A stretch of DNA of 15,906 nt. It comes from CAIOSQ01 sp044359885 (lineage in GTDB: Bacteria; Pseudomonadota; Alphaproteobacteria; CACIAM-22H2). The notes under the pieces are model-generated. The model was not told where the DNA came from. It ran no database searches and saw only the letters and a program-made list of their open reading frames with translations. Shown one piece after another: positions 6,526 to 13,844 of this stretch. Each line of letters opens with the position of its first letter. Within the stretch, counting starts at the first letter, position 1. The stretch lies in contig JBIKLI010000067.1 of NCBI GenBank assembly GCA_044359885.1, positions 1-15,906 on the forward strand, written 5' to 3'. The translations under genes were made by a program, and so were the position numbers.

Positions 6526-7650
6526 ATGTCGAACCTGGAAACCCAAGTCTTCACGGTGGCGCCCCGCCACCCGCGATCGGCCATCTTCTTCCACTGGGCG
6601 GCCGTCGGGCTGATCGCCGTGCTTGCGGGGACGGGATGGGCGATGACGCGGCTCGCGGCGGGCAGCGAGGTCCAGTTCGCCCTCTACCAGTTCCACAAGG
6701 TCGCCGGGATCGCGGTGCTGATGCTCTCGCTCGCCCGTCTCGCATGGCGTCCGCTTGCGCCGCCGCTGGCGCCGCTGGCGAGCGCGCCTGGTCTGCGCCG
6801 CCTCGCGCGCTCGGTCCATGTCGCGCTCTTCGCGCTGACCCTCGCGGTGCCGCTCGCGGGCTGGGCCCTGGTTTCCGCCAGCCGGCTCGGCATTCCCATC
6901 GAGTTCGCCGGCGGCCTCGTCTGGCCCCGGATCCCGGTCCTCGCCGATCTTGAGCCCGCGCAGAAGGCGATATGGGAGCCGGTGCTGGCGCGCGTCCATG
7001 TCGCGCTTGCCTACGCGCTCCTCGCGCTTGCCGGACTGCATGCGGCGGCCGCGATCCTCCACCACGCGATCCGCCGCGATGCGACGCTGCGCCGGATGCT
7101 GCCCTTCGCGCTGGTCCCTGCGCTGGCGGTCCTGGCGCCGGCGGCATCGGCGCAGGACTGGATCGTCGATCGCGACCGCTCGACGCTCGGCTTCGCCGGC
7201 GTGGAGACCGGCAACCGGTTCCAGGGAAGATTCGCGCGCTGGTCGGCGCGCATCTCCTTCGACCCGGCGCGCCCGCAGGATGCGCGGCTCGAGGTCGAGG
7301 TCGACATCGCGTCCGCCACCACCGGGGAATCGCGCCGCGACGCGGCCATGCTGGGCGACGATTGGCTGGACGCCGCCGGTTTCCCGCGCGCGGTCTTCGC
7401 CGCGCAAGGCTTCGGCGCGCTTGGCGATGGCCGCTACGAGGCCGCCGGCACGCTGTCGTTGCGCGACCGGCGTCGGCCGGTGCTGCTGCGCTTCACGCTG
7501 GCCGACACCCCGGACGGCACCCGTGCCCAGGGCGGCGCCACCCTGATCCGCACCGCCTTCGGCATCGGCCGCGGCCGCTGGTCGGGGCTGCAGGTCGTGG
7601 CCGCGGAGGTCGCCGTCGAGTTCGACCTGCTGGCCCGCCCAGCGCCGTGA
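6526..7650 (+). CDS. Cytochrome b561 - YceI fusion protein
   Basis: This 374-aa membrane protein joins two domains usually encoded separately (yceJ and yceI in E. coli). Residues about 15-182 form a four-helix cytochrome b561 with candidate haem ligands at His23 (FFHW), His57 (YQFHK), His98, His158 (RVHVALAY) and His172 (GLHAAA). Residues about 190-209 form a fifth hydrophobic segment after RRDATLRR, ending in AASAQ, which resembles a cleavable signal peptide. Residues 210-374 are a YceI lipocalin-like domain (DWIVDRDRSTLGF, RRDAAMLGDDWLDAAGFP, TAFGIGR), which binds isoprenoid or quinone-like ligands. The topology would place YceI in the periplasm. Electron transfer involving a lipid quinone is a reasonable inference; the substrate is unknown. 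The ATG at 6526 has only a weak ribosome site. The gene diverges from phoX and may share its regulatory gap. Confidence 0.85.
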   Translation: MSNLETQVFTVAPRHPRSAIFFHWAAVGLIAVLAGTGWAMTRLAAGSEVQFALYQFHKVAGIAVLMLSLARLAWRPLAPPLAPLASAPGLRRLARSVHVALFALTLAVPLAGWALVSASRLGIPIEFAGGLVWPRIPVLADLEPAQKAIWEPVLARVHVALAYALLALAGLHAAAAILHHAIRRDATLRRMLPFALVPALAVLAPAASAQDWIVDRDRSTLGFAGVETGNRFQGRFARWSARISFDPARPQDARLEVEVDIASATTGESRRDAAMLGDDWLDAAGFPRAVFAAQGFGALGDGRYEAAGTLSLRDRRRPVLLRFTLADTPDGTRAQGGATLIRTAFGIGRGRWSGLQVVAAEVAVEFDLLARPAP

Positions 7651-7717
7651 TGGACGCGCAAGAGGGCGTTAGCCCAACCTGCCAAGAACTGGGGCCCGAT
7701 AAATGCAAGTCGATGGC

Positions 7718-8378
7718 TTAGAGCCGATTCCGATCAAGTCGCGATCCTGTCCCGCTGCAGCGAAGTAGTTTCGGCGTTCGCCGGTCATTGAAGGCTGGGA
7801 GCGCGTCGTTGATCGCTGCTTCAAGTTGGTCGTTGGTTCGCGGTTCGGCCCGGCGCGGAGCGAGTTCGAGCTTGGAGAAGCCATGCTCGATGCGGGTGCG
7901 GTTGGGACGAAAAGGGCGGCAGATGGTGCAACTCGGCGCCGCGCGCCGCGATGATTTCCCGGACCGTGGCACGTTCGTGCGGTGACAGAGTATCCTTGAC
8001 CATAAGGTCCACGGGCTGGAAGCTTTGGGGAGACGACCCTCTCGACATAGGCTTCGAAGTAGCCGCCATGCAATGGGTCCGTCGAGCACCATCGGCGCCG
8101 TGATCGCGGTGCAGAATCGACCCTGGTTGCGCGATCGTCATGTCCACCTTGGCCCTCAAGGCGGCGAGGATTGCACTCGAATACGCCTCGGTCTTCCGGG
8201 AGCGCCGGTCCCCAACTTGCATATCGGCTGCGACGCGCCTCGCGGGATCCCACGCAGCGAGCCACCGTACCGCATGCGCCGAAGGTGCAAAGCGCATCGC
8301 TACCTCGTGGCGCGACAGGCCGCCTCGGACGGCCTCGATGACCCGCGACCTCGGATCTTCCGAAAGGGGTCGTGCCAT
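7718..8378 (-). pseudogene. IS630-family transposase, deleted and frameshifted
   Basis: Pieces of an IS630-type transposase lie in order on the minus strand but in different frames. The N-terminal helix-turn-helix (MARPLSEDPRSRVIEAVRGG, then GDRRSRKTEAY) starts at 8378. It is followed at once by mid-domain pieces (MVLDGPI, FEAYVERVV), a segment like the second catalytic Asp region, LPPFRPNRTRIEHGFSKLEL (the usual PIE Glu motif is altered here) and a final NYFAAAG. A full-length IS630 transposase has about 340 residues. Here roughly 130-150 are missing between the N-terminal and middle parts, and several frame changes break the rest. It cannot encode an active enzyme. Confidence 0.8.
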
Positions 8379-8472
8379 CCCTGCTGGCCTCCACATATCT
8401 ATCGCCGGCTTGGATCAAGCTTCGCGCGCCTGGAGAATTCCTCTCGCTTCAGTCAGAAGGATAATCGATCTA
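7719..8472. mobile_element. Relic of an IS630-type insertion sequence
   Basis: Possible ends are TAGAGCCGATTCC at 7719-7731 on the plus strand and TAGATCGATTATCC at 8472-8459 on the minus strand. They align as a degenerate inverted repeat with a one-base gap, and each starts with TA, the target that IS630 elements duplicate. The transposase stop (TAA) falls inside the left end, as is common in this family. The 754-bp length is shorter than an intact element (about 1.1 kb), which agrees with the internal deletion. The 7651-7718 and 8473-8588 flanks hold nothing I can recognise. Confidence 0.5.
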
Positions 8473-8588
8473 GGGTCAGCGACGATCAGCGTCCTGACGC
8501 GCGCGTCCCGCATTGCCGGTGCGCCGCCCGTGGAAGCCCGGCCAGGGAGCGTCGCGCCACGGGCGCCAGCGGCCATTGGTCCGCTGGG

Positions 8589-9443
8589 TCAGGGGCCGTT
8601 AGCGAAGGTCGGCGAGGCGACCGGACGCTGGGGGCCGTACACCTCCGGCATCGCGCCGATGTCGTCCAGGGCCAGCCCGTCTACGGTCGCCAGTTCGGCA
8701 GCGCAGTCGCCGTCGGGGCCCAACCGGTGCTCGACATCGCCGACGACCTTCGTGCCGATACGCTGCTGGAACCGGTCGCCGACGACGAAGGCGGTCGACG
8801 GCGCCCAGACATGGACGGTGCCGTCGATTTCCATGCGGCGGAACTGATGCAGATGTCCCGACGCGACCAGCCGCGGGCGGCGTGCCCCGAAGGCCCGTGC
8901 CAGGGCCTCGCGTTCCCGATCCCGGACCCGCCAGTAGGTACCGTCGGGATCGTGCTCGCCCAGGGTCAGCGGCTTGTGAAGAAAGAGCGCGATCGACCGG
9001 TTTTCCGCGCCAGCGACCGCGCCGGCGAGGAAATCGAGCTGCTCGTCGGCATCGGGCAGATCGGCGCCGGCAAGCAGCGCGTTGATGCCGACCAGCCGCC
9101 AGCCAGGAATGTCGCGAACGAAGCGGTCCGCGCCGAAACAATCACGGTAGCTGGCCAGCCGCCGCGCGTCCAGCGGCTGGCGCGATCTCAGGCCCGGATC
9201 GTCGCCCACGTCATGGTTGCCGGGGACCGCGAGCCAAGGCAGCCCCATCTCCTCTTGCAGCGACCTGACGAAGCGCAGCTCGGCAGGCGTGTCGGCCCCG
9301 TCGAGCGTCATGTCGCCGGTGTTTACGACCAGATCAGGACGTCGGGCCGCGAGGGCGAAACGGACAAGCTCGAAATTCCGGAGGAAATGCGGCCGGTCGG
9401 CCGAGAGATGCGTGTCCGAAATCTGGGCGATACGAAAGACCAT
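8589..9443 (-). CDS. Calcineurin-like metallophosphoesterase, likely phosphodiesterase
   Basis: This 284-aa protein has no signal peptide and carries the complete two-metal centre of class III (CpdA/GpdQ-type) phosphodiesterases: DTH (Asp10, His12), GDMTLDG (Asp44), GNHD (75-78), FLHKP (His156) and GHLH (196-199). Family members hydrolyse cyclic nucleotides or glycerophosphodiesters. The gene lies downstream of two glycerol-phosphate-type ABC transporters, so cleavage of imported glycerophosphodiesters is likely, the job of UgpQ in E. coli. The CpdA (cAMP) function cannot be excluded. The ATG at 9443 has a GGAG about 10 bp upstream. A strong hairpin with a T-tract lies 27 bp before the start, separating it from the binding-protein gene, so expression would need read-through or its own promoter. 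No lesion is seen. Confidence 0.85.
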   Translation of the reverse strand: MVFRIAQISDTHLSADRPHFLRNFELVRFALAARRPDLVVNTGDMTLDGADTPAELRFVRSLQEEMGLPWLAVPGNHDVGDDPGLRSRQPLDARRLASYRDCFGADRFVRDIPGWRLVGINALLAGADLPDADEQLDFLAGAVAGAENRSIALFLHKPLTLGEHDPDGTYWRVRDREREALARAFGARRPRLVASGHLHQFRRMEIDGTVHVWAPSTAFVVGDRFQQRIGTKVVGDVEHRLGPDGDCAAELATVDGLALDDIGAMPEVYGPQRPVASPTFANGP

Positions 9444-9469
9444 GACGCTGTGTCTCCGAAGAGGGAAAA

Positions 9470-9500
9470 ACGCGCGGCGGTGCGGCGCACCGCCGCGCGT
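9470..9500 (-). terminator. Strong intrinsic terminator after the solute-binding-protein gene
   Basis: The arms 9470-9484 (ACGCGCGGCGGTGCG) and 9486-9500 form a perfect 15-bp inverted repeat around one base, so the real loop opens one or two pairs. On the minus strand the stem is followed directly by TTTTTCCC. It begins 5 bp after the binding-protein stop and lies upstream of the metallophosphoesterase gene. Confidence 0.85.
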
Positions 9501-9505
9501 CGCGG

Positions 9506-10802
9506 TCAGCCGCGGGGGATGAGCCGCCGGACTTCGGTGGCCATGTCGGCGAGCACCTGTTCGGGGGTCGCCTTCTGCTCGGCGATGCGTGCGAGCTGGT
9601 CGACCATGACATTGGTCACGCGCACCGAGTTCGCGCCCGGGAAGGCGTACCAGGGGATCATCAGATGAACCTGCCGCGTCGCCGCCTGGAAAAGCGGATT
9701 GTCGCGGTAGAACTCCCCGAGATAGCTCGGGTCGTCGATCGCGATCTGGTTGCAGGGCACATAGCCCGTGTTGCGGACCATGAGGGAGGTGCCGACCGCC
9801 GAAGTCGCGAACTTGACGAATTCCCAGGCAGCGGCCTGCTTGGCGGGGTCCTTGGTGACGATCATCGCGCCGGCGCCGCCGGTCGGCAGCCTGCCCTTCT
9901 GGGCGTCGATCACGGGCATCGTCGTCGTGCGCATTTCGAACTTTCCGCCGACCGACTCGGAGATGCTGCGCACCTGTGCGGTGGTCCGGAACATCATCCC
10001 CAGCTTGCCCGCGGCGAAGGCCTGCAGGTCGGCTGTGCCGGCGTAGTTAGGCATGCCGCCTTCCTTGACCATCCGATCGAGAAGGCGCAGCGCGGCCAGA
10101 CCCTCGGCACCGTTGAAGGCCACGTCGCTCTCGTCGTCGTTGAGCATCCGCCCACCATGACCGTAGAGCAGGGCAGAGAACATCCAGTCGTCTCCCGGCC
10201 AACGGAAGAACATGCCCTCGGTCCCGTCGCCCAGCGCGCGGATCCGGCGCGAGGCCGCGATCACCCCGTCCCAGTTGGTCGGGAAGGCCGCGGGATCGAG
10301 TCCGGCGCGGCGGAACAGGTCGAGGTTCCAGTACGAGATCGGGTTCGAGGTGGCGAAGGCGAGGCCAGCCTGTATCTTGCCGTGGAAGCCGAGGCCGAGC
10401 AGTGCCGGCGAATAGCCGAGCTTCGCGACATCGCCTTCCTTGGCGAGCAGCGTGCGCAGATCGACCGCGATCCCACGCTCGGCGAAGAGGCGCAGGCGGT
10501 TGAGACCCTGGAACGAGACTTCCGGCAGGTTGCCGGTCGCGGCGCCGCGGAGAATCAGCTGCGCGCCGTCCGCGTAGGTCGGCGTCGGGTCGAGATAGCT
10601 CGACCGCGATGCGCGGGAAACGGCGGGTGAATTCCTCCATTACCGCGTCCTGCGCCGGCTTGAAGATCGCGGGCATCGAGTAGTGGATGCTGATCGACAC
10701 CGGCGCCTGTGCGTGTATGGCGGGCGCCCAGAGCGCGGCCGCGGCGCCGCCGGCGATGCCCATGGCCCGACGGCGGCCCAGGGCGGTCTTCGTTTTCCTC
10801 AT
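9506..10802 (-). pseudogene. CUT1-type ABC solute-binding protein, single frameshift
   Basis: Read with one frame change, this is a full-length (about 431 aa) extracytoplasmic solute-binding protein of the family that includes UgpB. The ATG at 10802 has a GGGAG site 7 bp upstream. The signal peptide runs through a GRRRAMGIAGG region to AIHAQA; the RRR may make it Tat-like. The frame then reads SISIHYSMPAIFKPAQDAVM and breaks between 10600 and 10589. The sequence is consistent with one extra base, which turns an expected ELLDPTPTYADG into ELSRPDADL. The other frame continues cleanly with NLPEVSFQGLNRLR, SYWNLDLFRRAGLDP, DDWMFSALLYGHGG and VHLMIPWYAFPG to the stop at 9506. The ligand is not known; glycerol-3-phosphate or a phosphodiester is inferred from neighbours. 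If the frameshift is real, the protein is lost. Confidence 0.82.
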
Positions 10803-10824
10803 CTTGAAACTCCCGGAATGCAAA

Positions 10825-10843
10825 GCCCCGGAGCCCCCGGGGC
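10825..10843 (-). other. Intercistronic hairpin between permease and binding-protein genes
   Basis: GCCCCGG (10825-10831) pairs with CCGGGGC (10837-10843) around a 5-nt loop, 12 bp after the permease stop and 22 bp before the binding-protein ATG. On the minus strand only TTTG follows, so termination would be weak. Such stems often stabilise the mRNA of binding-protein genes or cause partial termination. Confidence 0.5.
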
Positions 10844-10855
10844 AGGGGCGGCGGG

Positions 10856-11692
10856 TCAGCCCTTGAGGCCGGTCATCGTGATGCCCTCGATGAAGCGGCG
10901 CTGGGCGAGCAGGAAGGCCGCGACGAGCGGCGCGGTGACGATCGCGGCGGCGGCCATCAGCGCGCCGTAGTCGTCGCCGGCTTCCTCTGCACGGAAATAG
11001 AGGACTCCAAGCGCGGGCGTGTAGAGATCGCCCTTGGTGACCACGATCAGCGGCCAGAACAGGTCGCTCCAATGCGCCACCACCGAGAAGATCCCGAAGG
11101 CCGTCGCCGCGGGCCAGGCGTTCGGCAGTGCGACCCGCCATACGATCGACGCCTCCCCCATCCCGTCGATCCGCGCGGCATGGATAAGGTCGTCGGGCAG
11201 CGCCTTGAAGAACTGCCTGAACAGGAAGATCGCGAACACCGAGATGGTGAACGGGGCCACCAGCGCGGTGTAGCTGTTCAGCAATCCGGCATTGGCGATC
11301 GCGATGTAGAGGGGGATGGCAGGCACATGCGCCGGGACCAGCAGTCCCAGCATCACTAGCGCGAACATCGTCTCGCGACCGCGGAAGCGGAGCTTGGCGA
11401 GCGCGTAGCCGGCCGGCAGGGCGAAGGCCAGCTGGAAGGCGAGGATGAAGACGCACACCAGCGCGCCGTTGAGGAGGTAGCGGCCGATCGGGATCTCGCG
11501 CAAGACCCGGCCGTAGTTCTCGGCCGCGCTCCAGGTCTGCGGGATCAGCGACAGCGTCGCGGTGAAGACCTCGGCGCGCGGCTTGAGCGACACCGCGAGC
11601 ATCCAGGCATAAGGCATCAGGAAGAGGGCGACGAGCGCCGTCAGCAGCGCCAGGCGCGGCAGGTCGCGGATCAGCGGGGTCTCCTCGCGCAT
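10856..11692 (-). CDS. CUT1-type ABC transporter permease (UgpE-like), second cassette
   Basis: This 278-aa inner-membrane permease is of the MalG/UgpE type. It has a first transmembrane helix (LALLTALVALFLMPYAWML), the NYGRVL and RYLLNGALV segments, about six helices in total, and the cytoplasmic coupling loop AARIDGMGEASIVWRVALPN, which contacts the ATPase. It ends with ITMTGLKG. The length and ending are normal and no lesion is visible, unlike its partners. The ATG at 11692 lies 7 bp after the stop of the preceding permease gene, so translation is probably coupled. It would pair with the 11700-12611 permease, the 12604-13753 ATPase and the 9506-10802 binding protein, which are all damaged. 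The substrate is inferred to be a glycerol-phosphate type compound. Confidence 0.87.
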   Translation of the reverse strand: MREETPLIRDLPRLALLTALVALFLMPYAWMLAVSLKPRAEVFTATLSLIPQTWSAAENYGRVLREIPIGRYLLNGALVCVFILAFQLAFALPAGYALAKLRFRGRETMFALVMLGLLVPAHVPAIPLYIAIANAGLLNSYTALVAPFTISVFAIFLFRQFFKALPDDLIHAARIDGMGEASIVWRVALPNAWPAATAFGIFSVVAHWSDLFWPLIVVTKGDLYTPALGVLYFRAEEAGDDYGALMAAAAIVTAPLVAAFLLAQRRFIEGITMTGLKG

Positions 11693-11699
11693 GCCGCCC

Positions 11700-12611
11700 T
11701 CAGCCGTAATGGATGCGGCGCTCGATCAGCCGCTGCTGCCCAAGCGCCAGCCCCAGCACGATGGCGAGGAACAGCACCGTCATCGCCGAGGCCTTGCCCA
11801 TCTGCAGGACGGTGAAGCCCCCCTGATAGATCGTGAACACGATCAGCTCCGACGCCTTGTTCGGTCCGCCCTGGGTGAGCGTCGCCACAGTGTCGAAGGT
11901 GCGCACCGACCGGATCGTCGTGATCACGACCACGAACAGCATTGTCGGCCCGAGCAGCGGCCAGTTGACCAGCCGGAAGCGGTCGATGGCGGAGCGCCCG
12001 CCGTGGATCTCGCATGCCGCGTAGAGTTCGCGCGGGATGGCCGTCAGCCCGGCCATGATAAGGACCATGTTGAAGCCGGCGTTCTCCCAGATCGCGATGA
12101 AGCCGAGCGAGACCAGCACCCAGTCGCTGGAGCCGAGCCAGTTCGGGCCGGCGAGCCCGATCGCGCGCAGCATCGAGTTGACCGGACCGATCGTGGGATG
12201 CAGCAGATACTGCCAGGCGGTCGCCATCGCGACGATCAGCGACACCACCGGCAGGAAAAAGGCCGCGCGGAAGAAGGCGCGACCGCGGGTCCGGCCCTCG
12301 ATCAGCACCGCGAGCGCCAGCCCCGACAGGATCGACGCCGGGGTGACGATGGCGACGAAGACGGAGGTGTTGCGTACCGACGTCGCGAAGCCGCGATCCC
12401 CGAGCAACTCGGCGAAATTCGAGAGCCCGACGAAGCGAAGCGATCCCAGCCCCAGTTCCTAGTCGGTCAGCGCCAGAACGCAGACCGCCAGGGTCAGTAT
12501 CAGGAGCATCGAGACGAAGGCGGCGGCCGCGGGCCCTTTCAGCAGCCACGCCGCGGCGCCCTCGCTCAACGCCAGCCGTCGGTTCAGCGGGGCGACGGCG
12601 ATCTCAGGCAT
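11700..12611 (-). pseudogene. CUT1-type ABC transporter permease (UgpA-like), in-frame amber codon
   Basis: The frame from the ATG at 12611 to the stop at 11700 encodes a 303-residue MalF/UgpA-type permease, except that codon 51 (12461-12459) is TAG. The reading around it is VCVLALTD, stop, ELGLGSLRFVGLSNFAELL. Family members usually have an aromatic residue after the Asp here (for example a TDY or TDW motif), so a Tyr codon (TAT or TAC) changed by one base is likely. The rest is normal: six helices, the coupling loop AACEIHGGRSAIDRFRLVNWPLL and the ending LIERRIHYG. The start overlaps the end of the ATPase gene by 8 bp (ATGCCTGA), showing operon coupling. As sequenced, only the first 50 residues would be made. 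Confidence 0.83.
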
Positions 12612-13753
12612 GGCCGGGGATGGCATGCCCGTCGCGCGCCTGCGCCGGGATCCGCCGGCCATCGGCGTCGAAAAGCAGCGCGCGGGCGGCGTCGATGCGC
12701 AGACGGATCTCGGCGCCCACCGGCGTCGCGCCGCACCCGGCCGTCGGCGCGCAGGATCAGCGGCGCTCCCAGATCGCAATGGCGCGCATGGATCAGGGCG
12801 CAGTCGCCGAGGAACTCGACATGCTCGACGCGCGCGGGGAGCCCGTCGCCGGCGACCGTCATGTCCTCGGGCCGTACCGCGAGGATCGCGTCGCGCGGCG
12901 ACTGCGCCTGGGCGACGACGCCAACCTCCATGCCGGCCACCGCGACGGCACCGCCCGCGCCCAGCGACGCGACCAGCGTGTTGATGCGGGGCGAACCGAC
13001 GAATTCGGCGACGCGCAGGTCGACCGGATCGACATAGATGCGCTCGGGTGTGTCGACCTGGAGGATCTCGCCCGCCATCATCACCGCGACGCGATCCGAC
13101 ATCGTCATCGCTTCGGTCTGGTCATGGGTCACGTAGACGGTCGATGCGCCGACGCGGCGATGGATCTCGAGGATCTCCTTGCGCGTCTGCACGCGCAGCC
13201 CGGCGTCTAGATTCGACAGCGGTACGTCCAGAAGAAATGCGCTCGGTCGCCGGACGATCGCCCGGCCGAGCGCCACGCGTTGGCGCTGCCCGCCCGAAAG
13301 CTGAGCGGGACGGCGATCGAGCAGCGCTCCGATCGACAGCAGTTCGGCGGCCCTCGCGACCTCTTCGCCGATTCCGGCCAGGATCCGATCGGCGCCGCGT
13401 AGATGCAGGCCTAACCAGGGCAGGCGCTGCCACGCGTCCAGTCTGCGCATCACCAGCGGCACGGCTATGTTCTGTCGCGCGGTCAGATGCGGATAGAGCG
13501 CGTAGGACTGGAACACCATCGCGACGTCTCGGTCCGCCGCGCGCAGCCCAGTCACATCGCGCCCGGCGATACTGACGCAGCCGCCGTCGGGGCGCTCGAG
13601 TCCGGCGACGATGCGCATCAGCGTGGTCTTGCCGCAGCCCGAGGGACCAACCAGCGACACGAATTCGCCCGGCGCGACGGTCAGCGACACGTCCTTGACC
13701 GCATGCACGTCGCCGAAGCGCTTCACAATCGACTCGACCGCAAGCCCCACCAT
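12604..13753 (-). pseudogene. CUT1-type ABC transporter ATPase, frameshifted and Walker B mutated
   Basis: The frame from the ATG at 13753 encodes an ABC ATPase of the UgpC/MalK class. It has Walker A GPSGCGKTT (36-44), a Q-loop (Gln82), signature LSGGQ (152-156) and the H-loop VTHD (His210). The Walker B region reads FLLDVPLS: Asp176 is kept, but the following catalytic Glu is Val177 (GTA, 13225-13223). The helical subdomain carries about 25 extra residues (LDAWQRLPWLGLHLRGADRI) compared with the UgpC in this window. Near 12730 the frame is lost; the next frame restores a normal ending (TPVGAEIRLRIDAARALLFD) and stops at 12604, overlapping the permease start. A Pho box lies 20 bp upstream of the ATG. 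Both defects together make a working ATPase very unlikely. Confidence 0.85.
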
Positions 13754-13773
13754 ATCCACTCCGTGGTCGCGGC

Positions 13774-13791
13774 CGGACACTGATCGGACAT
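13774..13791 (-). promoter_or_regulatory. Pho box upstream of the second transporter cassette
   Basis: On the minus strand the site reads ATGTCCG, ATCA, GTGTCCG, with TGTC cores 11 bp apart. It is nearly the same as the site before the second phoX. It lies in the 91-bp gap between ugpC and the second ATPase and ends 20 bp before that ATG, which is close for a conventional promoter. The gap also holds a short 6-bp stem with a 2-nt loop (13830-13843) just after the ugpC stop, without a T-tract. Confidence 0.6.
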
Positions 13792-13844
13792 GGCTACGAA
13801 GACATTGTTTGGCCGTAAAGCTTCGATTTCGCGGCGGGCCGCGT

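Noticed and set aside
8025..9668. A 547-codon plus-strand open frame across the IS relic and phosphodiesterase gene
   Set aside because: It runs antisense to the metallophosphoesterase, crosses a dead transposase and shows no domain of its own.
9506..10802. Programmed ribosomal frameshifting in the binding-protein gene
   Set aside because: No slippery heptamer with a downstream stem is apparent at 10589-10600, and neighbouring genes carry other types of lesion, so mutation or sequence error is simpler.
13793..13804. The 12-mer TGTCTTCGTAGC occurs on the plus strand at 3319-3330 and on the minus strand before the second ATPase, with a near copy inside ugpE
   Set aside because: Dozens of shared 12-mers are expected by chance in a window of this size, and the ugpE copy is ordinary coding sequence. 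I do not treat it as a shared operator.
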